DNA of 64,000 bases from Microvelia longipes (GCA_018340805.1 JACMZG010001914.1:17654736-17718735); one strand, 5' to 3'; shown: positions 34,416-46,854, counted from the stretch's first letter. Translations and numbers: made by a program. The notes: generated by a model from the letters alone, not told the origin.

Positions 34416-34486
34416 AATAAATATATATATATATAATATATATATATATAATATATATATTATATATATAATATATATATATATAT
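34328..34486. repeat. (AT)n microsatellite
   Basis: Alternating AT. It produces a spurious Ile/Tyr-rich open frame on the minus strand (34239-34502). Confidence 0.95.
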
Positions 34487-35678
34487 GAACATATAGGAGC
34501 AAAGTTTTGAAAGCGACAATCTACAGCGATTTGATTGCGTTTTTAGTGAGAAAACTAAAAAGATAGATTTTACAATTTTTTAGTCTAAATTTACTTCACT
34601 TAAGGGACTGTTTTTAAATTTAAAGTAATCCCGTTAGTAGAGGTAAAGAGGTAGTGTTAACATCTAGATTAGAGTATTTTTTGAAAAAGTTGCATAGAGG
34701 AAAAAAATGTTTTTTTTTTTTTTAAATTTGATTACATTTAAACTTGTAATTAGAATGAATATTAAATTACTTCATATTTGATAGTAAACAAATAATTATT
34801 TACAAATCGAAAGTTGAAATCTCAAAAACGATTTAATAGCATAGAAATTCGTAAAACATATATTTTTTTTTTTAAAAATTTAAAAAGTAAAGAGAGTTAT
34901 AAATTGATATTTCAGAAATTAACAATAAGAAATATAAAGTTTTTTCTCATTTTTTTAAACATAAAGGACAATTAATGTTAAAGGCTCTGGTCATAATTGT
35001 CTGTTGCTAGTTTTATGACAGAGTTTCTCTTCATTTTAGGAGGGATTTTTTTACATTTTAAAATAATTATTTTATGAATAATAACTTTAATAAGTTAGTA
35101 GTTAAAAACAGAAATTAAATTAAATAAGAACGAAAAATTGTCAGTTGGATAATTTTTTTATTAATAATTAATTATCATAATAGGCACGTGGTTTATAGAA
35201 TATTTAAAGCAAAGAATAAAATAAGATAATGTTGTCGTTTGTTTTACCTTTAATAAATGAAAGTAAGACAATAGTGTCAGCTTGTTTTATTTTCAAGGAT
35301 TAAAGTAAGATAATGTTACGTGTTTTTTACCTTAACGCATCAATATAAGATAACGGCGATACCTTGTTATATTTTAAGGATTTGAAAAGGACAATGCTGT
35401 GTGTTTGTTTTACCTTCATGCATAAATATAGGACATTGGTGTTTGCTTGTTTTGCTTTTAATAATAGAATGAGATAATGGAGTGTATATATTTTACCTAA
35501 AAAGATCAGGATCAGACAAGACTGGTTCTTGGCATATTCGAGTCCGCATGTATTTATTTTAATAAGCATTTTGCTTTAGACTTTAATAATTGATGCTACA
35601 CATCAATATTTCATGTAAGTATTCGCAATGTATCCTATGCATTTATAAACGTAAAACAAGAGGCCATCGGCGGCCTAC
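34487..35678. other. AT-rich sequence with a degenerate periodic stretch
   Basis: 35215-35480 shows a loose repeat of about 60 bp built on AAGATAATG...TTTGTTTTACCTTTAAT...AATA. No gene is supported. 35655-35678 is a fragment of repeat R4 (AAAACAAGAGGCC). Confidence 0.45.
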
Positions 35679-35681
35679 TTA

Positions 35682-36720
35682 GGCCCGTATTCAAAGACTT
35701 TTTCCTAACATTTTCCCTAAACATTCTCCTACACCTAACTTTTTCCTAACATTTCCAACATTTTCCTAACACTCACCTTAGGTTTAGGTAAGGAACGTTT
35801 TTAAGCCACGAAATTTAAATGATCGTTCCCGTGTTTTAAAAGTCATTTAGAGGCTTCGCATGATTTTTATAGTAAGACCTAAGGTAGTTAAGTCAAAGTG
35901 ATACCATTGTAAATAACGTAATATTACGCAAAATACAGTGTATTAACTTATTACCTGGATTACGACACAATTGTCGTATAATAATATCTACATAAATTTA
36001 CATAATAAGTTACTGTTAATCCTTACTTTACTATTAGGGAGTTTACCCTGAAATTCTTTTAACGCAACAGATTTTTTATTTTCTATGTCGTTTTGTGGCG
36101 GGCTATCAATTCAAGAGAGGAAATTCAGTTGGTCGGTGTGATAATTCAGCCTTATTATACCAAAAACATTTTACACAAACAAATGAATTTGATGACAAAA
36201 ACGAAAAACAAATTGTGTAAATGATTTAGCAAAAGAAACAGTGTTGCACTGATTAACAGGTCTTCATTTAGACACCTTTAGATTCGTACAACCTGGTCCA
36301 CGATCAAACTTGAAACGCTTGATACTGCTTTTATTTATGAAAGCTGTGTTACAATAATTGAACTTGTATTCGTATTAACTCTACTGTTTACAGAAAACAT
36401 ATGTAAATAAAGTTTCTTATATATTTAACATTCTCCAAAGCAAGGCCGCATTGTTGTTTATGACAAAGTGTGTCGTAAATCCAGGTAATAAGTTAATAAC
36501 ATTGATATTTTGCGATATATTACGTTACTTACAATGGTATCACTTTTTGACTTAACTACCTTAGGTCCTTACTAAATAAAATCATGCGAAGCCTTTAAAA
36601 GACTTTTAAAACACGATAGAGAATGTTAGGAATGTTAGGAAAGTTAGAGAATGAGGAAAATGTAGGAAAAAGTTAGGAGAATGTTAGGAAAATGTTAGGA
36701 AACGTCTTTGAATACGGGCC
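35682..36720. mobile_element. PIF/Harbinger-like foldback MITE, 1039 bp
   Basis: The termini GGCCCGTATTCAAAGAC are inverted and flanked by TTA on both sides (35679-35681, 36721-36723), the classic PIF/Harbinger target duplication. The inverted repeats are long, roughly 290 bp each, reaching ACGACACA-type sequence at about 35965 and 36470. Subterminal parts repeat CCTAACATT several times. The middle (about 35980-36450) is unique and encodes no transposase. It is inserted in an R4 repeat. Confidence 0.85.
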
Positions 36721-36774
36721 TTAGTGAGTTCAGATCATATGCTGTAAAGAATTTTATATCAACCAATGATGTCT

Positions 36775-37490
36775 TTTCCGCATCACATAGGATTCACTGT
36801 GCTCACCATCCCGGTTTCGGATTTGCTTCGCTCGTCCTCAAGATATACAATACGCCAAATTGATATCCAACATGTCTTCGGACTCGCTTCGCTCGTACTT
36901 AGATAGTAAATAAATCCGTTTCATTCTCAGAGGTCACTCATACAGCACTGTTAACGCTCAATGCTGCTTAACTTTTATGATCCAACATAAATCTTGAATA
37001 TACTTGTCGTATTTAAATGATACTTAGTTTACTTATTTATTACGTAATGGTATTCACTTATACAAAATTTCAAGTGAATTAGACTGTTTTCCGATTTTTT
37101 ACAATTAAAAAAAACATATACAAGTAAATGAGATAAAACGTGGCATACTTGTTAGTGCTAGACATGGCTACGTGCGTAACAAATATCAAATTGATTAAAA
37201 CATTTTTCCATGTTTTTTGAAGTCATTCTGGGGTTGATAACTTCAAAAATTATTTTTCGAATAGCACAACTATACTTATAGACTGATTTTAGTACAATGT
37301 CTCTACTTTCTAGGATACATACACTAGGATATACGAAGAGAACACACTCACACATACATACAGACAACTGTGTGCAAACCACTCAGGAGATTTTAAGAAG
37401 TCCTGAAATGGATAATTCCGGTTTTATCCTGGTTAAGGATTTTTTGCAAACAATAATTTTCCTAATACCTACTGTAAAATAAGGAAAATT
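36775..37490 (-). repeat. Dispersed repeat R1, copy 3
   Basis: It starts with a CATCACATAGGATTCACTGTG terminus, has two CGCTTCGCTCGT patches, and ends with CCTAATACCTACTG...AAGGAAAATTAAAA. No gene. Confidence 0.7.
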
Positions 37491-37885
37491 AAAAAGTTTT
37501 TATTTTATAATACTAACTAAATGCATTATACAAATACTACGTTAGATGAATTTTAAATCAAATGTTAGTTTTCATTTAACTTTTTTTATTGTAAGGAGTT
37601 TTCATTTTTCTTCTTTTATTTGAGTTTTTTCTTGTCTTTATCTTTTACAGTTTATCATGTTACTTTTCTTCTTCTACTATTTTCCCAACCTAATGTATTG
37701 TATCAATGTAAGCAAACAAAGAAAACCCCTTTCAGAGTACGCTTTGTACATCAAAAACACTTTTCCTATATTTGAACAGATACATTCCCTTTATATAATT
37801 TTCATTTCTAGTTTCTTCGTAAAATGTGACTTAGGTTTTGCACTTCCTTATTTTTGATTTTTTTAACTCCAACAATTATTTGTTA
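37491..37885. other. AT-rich sequence, no gene seen
   Basis: A 66-codon open frame at 37657-37857 is phenylalanine-rich with no domain. Confidence 0.45.
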
Positions 37886-38090
37886 TAAATAATATTTTAG
37901 GAATACTTAATGCTTCAATAAATAATTCTTCAGGAATACTTAATTCTCCATTAAATAATACTTAAGTATACTTAAGTCTTTAATAAATAATTCTTCAGGA
38001 ATACTTAATGCTTCATTAAATAATACTTCAGGAATACTGCATTTTTCAATAAATAATACTCAGGAATACTTAATTATCCATCAGGATTTG
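37886..38090 (+). repeat. Degenerate tandem repeat, unit about 33-35 bp
   Basis: About six copies of AATAAATAATTCTTCAGGAA + TACTTAATGCTTC follow one another with small indels. Confidence 0.8.
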
Positions 38091-38639
38091 TATTTTGTGT
38101 AAGTCATGGACCGTTATGAACATAGAGATATACTTCTAGAGAGGGCATACCCTATCTATTTACACTGAGAGGCTTAACAATACTTAACAGCTCTCAGAGG
38201 CTGCATTTTAGACTACTCCGAGTGTGTTAAACGCTGGCGGTGTTTTGCACATTGTTTGTGCCTTATTTTGTATTATTCTTTCCATGTAATGTTTTCTTTC
38301 AACCTTTGTAAATTATTCCATTTGGCCTGTTTGTTTTCATAAAGAAATAAAGAAACAGGATCGTATATAGTACTGTTTGTATAATTATATTGGTAAACAA
38401 AGGTGGTCAGGTTATTTTATCGAAGATTAAACATTTATATGATAAAGCCTCCCTAGTACTGTTTAGTAAATAGTATTAGTAGTAACATAGGCAAATAGGC
38501 CACGTACTTAGGCCCTTTTTCAGGCCCTGATTCCTTGGCCTATACCACATCTATCAAGAGATCGTTGGAAAAGTTGGTATATACCAACTAAAAGAAGAAA
38601 AGTTTCTTTTCGAGAAGCTTTTAATATGCATATATACAT
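38091..38639. other. Intergenic sequence with reversed R3 fragment
   Basis: ATAGAGATATACTTCTAGAG and GCATACCCTATC (about 38120-38160) match R3 in reverse. No gene. Confidence 0.4.
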
Positions 38640-38835
38640 ATATATTTGCGTGTGTGAGTTAGTATATGTGTATTTCTAGACAAAGCTTGTAAACACGCTA
38701 TCTCTTGAACAGATAAATATTTTTAAATTAAACTTGGCTCAATAATCGACCTTAGGGACACGAACCTAATAAAAAACCAGGTTGTTGCGACGCATTAACC
38801 CGGTTTGCTGAGTCAGCAAAATTGAAAAAAAAAAT
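38640..38835 (-). repeat. Dispersed repeat R5, reverse copy
   Basis: GTATTTCTAGACAAAGCTTG to AACCCGGTTTGCTGAGTCAG is the reverse complement of about 46855-47000. R5 copies at 46855, 48170 and 61375 each run directly into an (AT)n tract. Confidence 0.65.
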
Positions 38836-38842
38836 CGTTCAT

Positions 38843-39127
38843 GAAGATTTAGGTCTTCCGGTGGTGACCACGTTAATGTAGATGAGGGATCCGACGTTAC
38901 GCTTCCACTGTGGGAGGCATCTTCAGGGATATAGGACATTATGGATAGAAACACAATGCTCTACAAAACTGAAACTGAACTGATGCACAACAAAATAGTT
39001 CAGTTTTGTAGAGCATTGTGTTTCTATCCATAATGTCTTATATCCCTGAAGATGCCTCCCACAGTGAGCGAAACGTCGGATTCTCCATCTACATTAACGC
39101 GGTCACCACCGGAAGACCTAAATCTTT
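38843..39127. repeat. Foldback element C2 (hammerhead-bearing family)
   Basis: A close palindrome: the arms begin GAAGATTTAGGTCTTCCGGT and pass TCCACTGTGGGAGGCATCTT to ACACAATGCTCTACAAAACT, with a centre near 38985. Same layout as C1. The left-arm core (minus strand 38926-38889) reads GTAA in place of GAAA but keeps stem I AUCC/GGAU. The right-arm core is intact and listed separately. Confidence 0.8.
39042..39081 (+). ncRNA. Hammerhead-ribozyme-like motif, right arm of foldback C2, core intact
   Basis: CUGAAGA is at 39046-39052 (fits CUGANGA). A short stem II follows (39054-39055 and 39057-39058 with 39066-39069, one bulged C). GAAA is at 39070-39073, CG at 39074-39075, then U-C at 39076-39077 as a GUC cleavage triplet. 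Stem I is AUCC (39042-39045) with GGAU (39078-39081), perfect. ACGU is self-complementary, so stem III would need a second molecule or copy. Cleavage would fall after 39077. Confidence 0.65.
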
Positions 39128-42100
39128 AAAATCAGTTGGTTTTGGAAAAAAGTAAAATATAATTATGTCAAGAGCAATACATCATGCAAAATTAAAACGT
39201 CATTTGTTTAATCGAAGTGTGCCGTTAATAATAAATCATTGTGCTTTTTAACGCACATTACAGTAAAAATAAGTAAAATCTATCTATAAAAAATAAGTAA
39301 TTATAGCTGACGATTTAAATGAACTTTTATCATAGAACTATTATGATCCGTTGCATTACGTAATTAACAACTTTAACTCCCCTTAATTCATACTTCCCAA
39401 CAAAGTTAAAGCAGCACTTAGTTGGTAAATTTAAATAATAAAACAATGTTCCTACTTAACAAATAAATCAATAATTTTTAAAAAATAAAAAAAACGATGT
39501 CAAATAAAAACAAATACTAAAATTCAAAACATAACCTGAATCACAGTGTTGTCAGAGTAGGGATTTTTTTGTTACTTAAAAGAAGGGATTTTTGTTAAAA
39601 AATGAGGGTTGAAAGCATTGAGATTTTAGCGGGCTGTCAACTAACTTTAGCCGTGTGTTACACAATAGTGTTTTTTTAACCTCATATTTTTGTAAATTAT
39701 TATTTTGACTTGTTGTCATTGTACTTTAAAACTTGCGCTTAATGCATTCACATTTATTTAATTAGTTAGCGTGAAACAAATTAGTAGGCCGGCACTTGAA
39801 TTCGAGTCTTTAAAAGTACAGTTCCGGGGAGGATAATTTCCTTAGCTTGTATTAAAGTCTTAAGCTTTAGATGTCAAAACGATATTTTTTCCAATCTCCC
39901 ATGGTACTTACTAAAAAGTTTTTCTTAAAACTTTTTTAAAAAGTTTTTCATGAAGCACCAACAAGTGTAATATTTATTTAAAACTGGACGAGAAATTCCT
40001 AGTAAACTAAATCTAAATAAGACAATTAAATTGGAAAATGGATTAGTAATTTAGTTGATGTAACAGTCTGCTCTAGAAATCTAAATTAACGTAAAATGAG
40101 CGTTTACAGTGAATTACGCAATGTCAGGTGTAGTCAACTGTCAAGTTCAGTGTCTAAGTGAATTAGTTTAACTCATCGATTCATCAAAATAAACGTTTCA
40201 TTAATTTCAGTCGGAAAGCGTAGTATGAAACCCATTAGTATCGCAACAAATAGATTTTCCTATTGGTCATACTTTTGAGTAAAGTATGACATACATTTTA
40301 TATTTATATCACGTAGTACACATTTATATCACCTGAATTAAAAATTACAACAGTTTCGCTTTTATCAGCAATTCTAGTTAAAAATATTGTAAAATGAACA
40401 GATACATATGATCTGCTCAAACTGTCAAATATCCAATAAGAAACTTATAGCATTTCAATTAGGCTTAAAACTTTATAGAATCGTTTACAAAGTCAGTGAT
40501 ACCAGCGTAAAACATTATTTACGAATTAAATAAATACAATGATATGTATTACTTATTTATATAAATAATATCACATACAATGAGTTTATAGTTTACAATG
40601 TATAAAATATAATTTTATATTCTTTAAATCAATTTCTGAATATTAATCTTTAATGTAGTTTGGTGATGAGAGCTCTACTCTCAATAGCTCTTGAACAAAG
40701 CTACAGCGAGAGCTCCGTCTTTCTCTAGTCAGATAGAATTATAAATTATTATAAATAAATAAATAATTTATTTATAATAAAATTATTACTATCAATCGAT
40801 GAGTTGATTGTCAAATACGGTTCGATCAGAGCTTCTTTCTGTAAACCTTGCAATAGAGTTTTTAGAGTGTTCAGTAAAAAGGGTTAACTGCTCGAGTATA
40901 CTCAAGGGAGATTGGAGGGTCAAACCTCTGACTATCTCTCTTTAGTTTGGTTTAATTTTTATTTTATTTTATGTTGTTTGTAAAACAAGAGGCCTTCAGA
41001 CTTTAGGCCGCTACGCGGTGTTGGCACTAAGGAGCGCTTCACGGCCACAAGGTAGTTGCACTATACATTATTAGTTTATATAAGTGGCATACTGCCACAG
41101 TATAAGCAAATATTCAAAGACATTCATCTAAAAACGTGATTTGTAAACCAGTAAGCCCCCTCCCCCCAAAAATATTTTCCATTTCCCCCTTCCACCATGA
41201 CTCAAATCTCACTAGCTTATTTTTATTTTGGAAATTTAATATCTCTAGTTCTAAATTATATACATGTCAATAACGCAAGAAGGCAATTCTCTTTTAATTC
41301 ATACTACTGCATAACTTAAGTCCAACATTAGAGTAAAGCCCAAGGTTCGAAAGAGTTGAAACATGATTCAAAGTATGCAGAGAAGAAGTAGAAGTAGAGA
41401 AGCAGACGGGTTTGCAAATTTTTGATGCTTTAATTAAAATCCGGGTAACAAGTATCTCAGCTGTAAATCGTCATCAATTTTTAGTAAAATTAGTCCAAAA
41501 AATCTTGAAGCCTAATTTTTAGTGAAACCCCTCTAATATAGGTACATCTAAATAGGTACCCATCATTAAAATAACCCAATAAATAATAAAAATACGGCAA
41601 CAATTATGAAACATGTCTTTCATGTTAGAATTTTTTTACATTCCTAATTCAACGGATGAATGCCGGTTCAAGCTAAGTCATTACAAATTAAATACATAAA
41701 TATTAGATAAATACGATTGGATAAACTTCAAGGCTAAAAGTCGTTAAAATAGATATTAACACTCTTTTAGGAACTTAGAAGAAATAATTAACAACTACTA
41801 ACTACGTTAAAACCGTTTCAACGAATTTAATGTTTCAAAATGTTAGAAAAGGGTTAATTTAAAAGATGAAGTAGAAAAAAAAGTTGGGGAGATGTACGAG
41901 GGGTCTCAAGAGAACTGACTTTAACAGTTTCTTATTAGTTTTCCATCTTAAAGTTCAGAAAACTTTGTTTTACAAACTCGTGGGAAGGCTAACTTACCTT
42001 TTCATGGTAATTAAAAATTGACTGATCACTGTTCGCTGAATGCGAGAGTTATGGATGGCAAATAATCATTTTATACTCAAGACGGCCATCGAGGTGTTTA

Positions 42101-42359
42101 AAATGGAAAGAAAATGGTGACGCTTACACCGAACGCTGCCGTTGCATAGTCTGTTGAAAATAATAGGGATTGCTTATCAGACCCTCACCAAGAAGGTGTA
42201 AAAACGTTGGAATTCGTTATTCCGAGCATTACCGAAGTTAGTCTAGCATATTATCATACTTACTTATTCGAAGTTTTAGAGTATAATTTAAAATCAAGAG
42301 AAGAGACTGGAAAACAAACTATCTATTTTGTTAGAAGCTGATTTCATAGCGATACCAGA
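39128..42359. other. Intergenic sequence with an R4 repeat
   Basis: 40982-41100 is repeat R4 (ACAAGAGGCCTTCAGAC, GGCCGCTACGCGGTGTTGGC, GGCATACTGCCAC), shared with 47815-47955. A short AT palindrome is at 40740-40790. No gene is supported. Confidence 0.5.
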
Positions 42360-42975
42360 GCATTCACATTCCTTTTTTCGGGCGGCTGTAAACTAGGCAC
42401 TTTACTTCCTCGAAAAAGTAGAGGAAATACGTGGTTTACCCTCAGCGTCTGTAAAACACTACGAAACTGTCGCTGGTGAAGTTCCTTACATGTCCACTAG
42501 GTAGGCGCTAGTAGTTTATAACAAGGTTAAGATAAACTCTTTCTGTTCTTCTCATAGAGATATTATTACTAGAGGGGCTCTATAGATTAAATTTTGAAAC
42601 ATCCAAAAGTAACCTTACAACCTTCGCTAAAAATATAATCAAATAATCAGTAAAAAATTACAATAACTTATATAGCAGAAGTTAAAAATACAATTCAAAA
42701 CACAATCAATGTGCGGGAATACGAAATAAATTGATTTATTAGCGAATTTCCTTTGGGAATAAAATAAGCTAATGGGATATTATAACCGTAACTCTATCTT
42801 AAAGGAGGTTTCAATGAAGTTACGCAGAGCCCCCGAGAGCCTCACAATGATGTGTCAGGTCTTTCAATTCATTGAGATAGTCTACGCCCCCTCTAGTATT
42901 TATCTCTATTGTTCTTCTAGTGTTTTTTCACTAATCGAAGAAAATGTTTTCACTAAAACTAAAATTAGAATTTGG
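42360..42975 (+). repeat. Dispersed repeat R2/R3, longest copy
   Basis: GGCACTTTACTTCCTCGAAA to CTAGGTAGGCGCTAGTAGTT, then ATAGAGATATTATTACTAGA and TTCAATGAAGTTACGCAGAG. Parts match 7069-7190 (reversed), 8030-8310, 5563-5835 and 58665-58740. A 71-codon open frame here (42772-42987) is by-product sequence. Confidence 0.6.
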
Positions 42976-44291
42976 GAACCGAAGTAATTAAAAGCGTTTC
43001 TTAAGGTTGTTCTGCCATAATTAAAAAAAGAAAGAAAATCGGTTACGGAGTAACTGAGAACGCATCCTTACCACATCGTATAAACTACGCTCATCATCAT
43101 TACGGCGAACATACTTCGCATGATCTATTAAACATTCGTTTTATAGAACTTTTTATCACCTTTAATAAATGTTCTCTTCAGGTTTAGTACACAACCCACA
43201 GGGAACCACTTATTTCAAGAGAACTGAAATTTGTGCGATTATATAAAACTTTAAGCATGCTCAATCATATAAAGGGCTTCACTCTGGATAGGCAGACTAT
43301 TTTTCTTCATAATTTAAGGTATATTTTCAAAATAGTTACTTAAAAGTAGTACAAAATAAGTAAATTTTTTCAAGTCCGGCTCTTGGACTATAGGTCTCTA
43401 AAAAACTATTTCTTACAACCTCTTAATGTTTAAAAAACTTAATCGATTAATATAATACTTTCAATTACCTTTTGTTTAATTATTCTTTTAATTAAAATTA
43501 TTAATGATTTCAGATATAATAATATATATATATATATAATATAATTATATATAATATATATATATATATATATATTTGCTTTGAGTTTAAATTTCTTTAG
43601 TTCCTTTTTTTTTATCCAAGGAATGTTTTTAATTTCAAATTGTTACTTAACCTAGACATAGTCTGGTAATAATCTGACTCAGTGCTCTATAAATCCACTT
43701 GAATAATTGATGTTTCAATCATTCCCACTTATTCGCATATTTCACACATAAACTAACGCACGTGCTAATTTCTGTTATCAGGTAAACAAGAGGAAGAAGA
43801 AGATATGATAACAAGAGGGGAGGCTGATCCTTGACCGTGTAACACTGACTCCCCTCCCCAGCCACTATTTAGACTTGCTGCCTCTACTTAACTTAGATCA
43901 TTTTGTTAATTAGTATTTTAGTAGTAGGTTCATAAAGGTAACTTCAATACCTCCATAAGTACTAATAGCCTTAGTATTATTCAATTTATTATAAACTCAG
44001 AATTAATTAAAAACATAATAGTCAGTATACCAACAATATTGATAGGTTTCAAATTTATTAATTTTTCACTCATTAAATTTAAATAATTTAAGTGCATTCT
44101 AAATAAATATATAAAATTAATATCACATAAATATTATTTTATTTGTTTTAAAATCGAATTAATTTTCTCATACTTTTTTCTAATAATTGTTTTGTGAATT
44201 TTTAAACGTTTACTGCTTAAAATACTAGTATTGTTATTAAATTTTATTTTACCTTTTTTTCTTGTAAGATTTTTTAAGATAAACGTTTAGA
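42976..44291. other. Sequence upstream of the protease-like gene
   Basis: An R1 fragment lies at about 43045-43135 and an (AT)n run at 43514-43576. From about 43650 on there is no recognisable repeat. The promoter of the gene starting at 44292 should lie here; no TATA/initiator pair is convincing. Confidence 0.4.
43514..43576. repeat. (AT)n microsatellite
   Basis: Imperfect alternating AT. Confidence 0.9.
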
Positions 44292-44360
44292 ATGAGATAC
44301 ACGATTTTAGCAGCATTTTTAATAGTTGCCATAGGAGTAACGATTGCAGGAAAAATACAG
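44292..44360 (+). CDS. Secreted trypsin-like protease (or homologue), exon 1: signal peptide
   Basis: The ATG at 44292 opens 23 codons reading MRYTILAAFLIVAIGVTIAG then KIQ: a basic n-region, a hydrophobic core and a small-residue cleavage region, hence a secretory signal. The exon ends at CAG|GTAAAC in phase 0. Exon 2 (47339-47387) and exon 3 (48469-48547) follow in compatible phases with consensus splice sites, introns of 2978 and 1081 bp. The joined product starts: signal peptide, basic propeptide, then C-N-C-G, as in insect trypsin-like zymogens. The catalytic domain is not seen, so the gene is incomplete here. It is too short for ordinary open-frame searches. The family assignment is inference. 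Confidence 0.55.
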
Positions 44361-45211
44361 GTAAACATTAATTTTCTTAAAGTTTCATAGAGTTTTGCAA
44401 ATTACTCTCTATTGCTCTGATTTAGCAAATGTTTACGTTAAACAATAAATGGAACTGTTTTAAGTAGTTTAAGCATTATTTGCTTGATTATATATGGTGA
44501 GAAACGATGATCATATACTCGGAATGATAAAAATAATTTATCTATGATTTAAAATGCTAAGGTGGTATTGCTACTATAAAAAATACCTTGATACAAATTG
44601 CAAAATTTTTATTTTCGAATGTATTTAGTGTTTCATTTTGAATTTAACAGTAACCTTAAAGCTCGTTGTCTAATCTTGTTTTCACTTACCTAAGTTTACC
44701 TAGTAAGTTAGTGATGTAACACCTCTAACAATATTATATTCTATTTATTTTGAGTCACAGTGGTTTATATGCAAAATAATATTGAAAATCCGCTAAAAGG
44801 GTCTAACAGAATTTTTTTAGACATAGATTAAATGTTTACGACTGTTACAAAACTGTCCAGCAACTCTTACATTAATACATCAGTATTAAGAGTCTATACA
44901 ATACTTTATCATCATATTGTAGAACTTAATATCAAATCTTTTTGCATTCTGACACTATATTAAAGTAAAATCTAGGGTTTAATTCAATTGATAAGTAGGA
45001 CAATAACATAAACAAAAAAATAAAGTTGACAAAAACAAAGATGCAAAATTATTAGAAGGGCAAAGAAGCAAAACAGGCGACAATAATATAAAATATACAT
45101 AAAATATAAAGATACGAGTATACATCTTAATATAAATATAATATCCTCAACTTAATAAACGAGAATATTAGATAGCTTATAAATAAAAAGTATATGATAT
45201 TTAGATCATAC

Positions 45212-45288
<77 letters not shown>

Positions 45289-45300
45289 ACATACATACAC
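45212..45300. repeat. (AT)n(TG)n microsatellite
   Basis: Alternating AT turning into GT repeats and ending in ACATACATAC. It lies in intron 1 of the protease-like gene. Confidence 0.95.
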
Positions 45301-45559
45301 ATAATCTTAATCTCATAAGCTTATTTTAAGAAATGAAAACCTTACAAATTAAAAACGAAGCCCTCTATCTCGTAAAATAAAGATAGTTATTTATTTGTAA
45401 TTTTGCAATGTTTATTCTTTTATTGTGTACAACTGTAGTAGTTGGACTGTCAGGAACTTACAGGAACTCTTCATTATTCTACCTTTGTGTGCGGTAATAA
45501 CTGCATGCTTAGTGAAAACAATGAAGTTCTAGTTTTTACAGTTCGACCAAGGATGTAAA

Positions 45560-46218
45560 TAATTCTGGCGGTGGTCCGCATGTCGGGCGAATTCCTTTGG
45601 ATGCGTGTTTCCGTGCCTTTTACATTCTATAAGTTTACAACTACTAAATAAATAATTCCGGCGCGGTGGTCCGCTGTCGGGCGAATTTCATTTAGAATGC
45701 GTGTTTCCGTGCTAAACAACCATATCTTGCTTATGCAAGAACCATGCCCATTGCGTGGTTCGTTCATGCTGTCAAGCACTGCTCGTAACTCATTTTGTCT
45801 GTATTTTCCAAAGGAAATGCGCATAATTATCTAGTTGGTTGTACAAAACTATGCCTCTAAAATTAAAGTACGCACTATTATTTGCACTAGTTTAAAGCTT
45901 AGTTACTTATCTTTAAGCTTAGTCAGTTATCTTTAAAGGTTTTAGCGCATTTCCTTTGGAAAATACAGACAAAATGAGTTACGAGCAGTGCTTGACAGCA
46001 TGAACCGGAACCACGCAATGGGCATGGTTCTTGCATAAGCAAGATATGGGTTGTTTAGCACGGAAACACGCATTCTAAATGAAATTCGCCCGACAGCGGA
46101 CCACCGCGCCGGAATTATTTATTTAGTAGTTGTAAACTTATAGAATGTAAAAGGCACGGAAACACGCATCCAAAGGAAATTCGCCCGACATGCGGACCAC
46201 CGCGCCAGAATTATTTTC
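45560..46218. repeat. Large foldback built from SINE-like sequence
   Basis: Arms of about 275 bp (45560-45838 and 45930-46218) are almost identical inverses; they include GCACGGAAACACGCAT, CCGCGCCGGAATTATTTA and ATGGGCATGGTTCTTGCATA. The 90-bp centre contains TTGTACAAAACTATGCCTCT. Read on the minus strand the outer part has TGGCGCGGTGGTCCGC, an A-box-like phrase. It lies in intron 1. A related single-arm copy is at 59940-60235. Confidence 0.8.
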
Positions 46219-46261
46219 TAGTTGTAAACTTATATTAGGTAAAAAAACGGTAAAAAATTAT

Positions 46262-46351
46262 TGTCCCTACTAGGATTTGAACCCAGGTACTCTGGGTTTG
46301 AGTGCTCGCATCCAAAGGAAATTCGCCCGACATGCGGATCACCGCGCCAGT
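46262..46351 (-). repeat. tRNA-derived SINE head, copy 1
   Basis: On the minus strand an A-box-like TGGCGCGGTGA (46349-46339) is followed about 65 nt later by a B-box GGTTCAAATCC (46283-46273) and CTAGTAGGGAC, resembling a tRNA 3' half. It is a polymerase III promoter relic, not a tRNA gene: no acceptor stem or anticodon arm forms. Confidence 0.6.
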
Positions 46352-46404
46352 ATTATTTCTAGTTGTAAACTTTTATTAAGTAAAAAAAAAAACGATAAAA
46401 ATTA

Positions 46405-46480
46405 TCGACCTACTAGGATTTGAACCCAGGTACTCTGGGTTTTGAGTGGTCGTATTGACTCCGCACCACTGGCATTCAAC
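46405..46480 (-). repeat. tRNA-derived SINE head, copy 2
   Basis: Minus strand: AATGCCAGTGGTGC (46476-46463, A-box-like) and GGTTCAAATCC (46426-46416, B-box), then CTAGTAGGTCGATAA. It is in tandem with copy 1, sharing CCAGAGTACCTGGGTTCAAA. Confidence 0.6.
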
Positions 46481-46497
46481 TCAGAGGCCCAAAAAAC

Positions 46498-46795
46498 ATT
46501 GAAAACGACACCCTACTCGAAATTTAATTTTCAACGACCGTAATTTTGGTTTTCTATTATTTTTGTGATTTTTTCGACTTTTTGGTCATTAGAGTGGTCG
46601 TATCGACTTCGGACCGGTTTCATTCGATTCACCGCCCAAAATTACATAGAAAACGACACCCTACTCGAAATTTATTTTTTATCGACCTAAATTTTGGTTT
46701 TTGGTAATTTACAATTTTTCGATTTTTAGGTCACTTAGAGTGGTCGTATCGACTTCGGACCGGTTTCATTTGATTAGCGTCTCAAAAAACATAAC
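46498..46795 (+). repeat. Tandem repeat, unit about 140 bp, two to three copies
   Basis: Each unit has GAAAACGACACCCTACTCGA, AAATTT, ATTTTGGTTTT, TTTTTCGA, GGTCA, AGAGTGGTCGTATCGACTTC and GGACCGGTTTCATT. It is A+T-rich with conserved GC-containing islands and non-coding. Confidence 0.8.
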
Positions 46796-46854
46796 TATTG
46801 ACCTTTTCGCGGAAAAAATATTAACCTGAATTTTGCCGATTTTTGAAAATTTTG

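Noticed and set aside
34239..34502. Tyr/Ile-rich open frames on AT runs (also 46989-47264, 50031-50244)
   Set aside because: They are translations of (AT)n microsatellites.
46262..46480. tRNA genes on the minus strand
   Set aside because: Only A- and B-box-like phrases are present; acceptor and anticodon arms do not form. SINE heads fit better.
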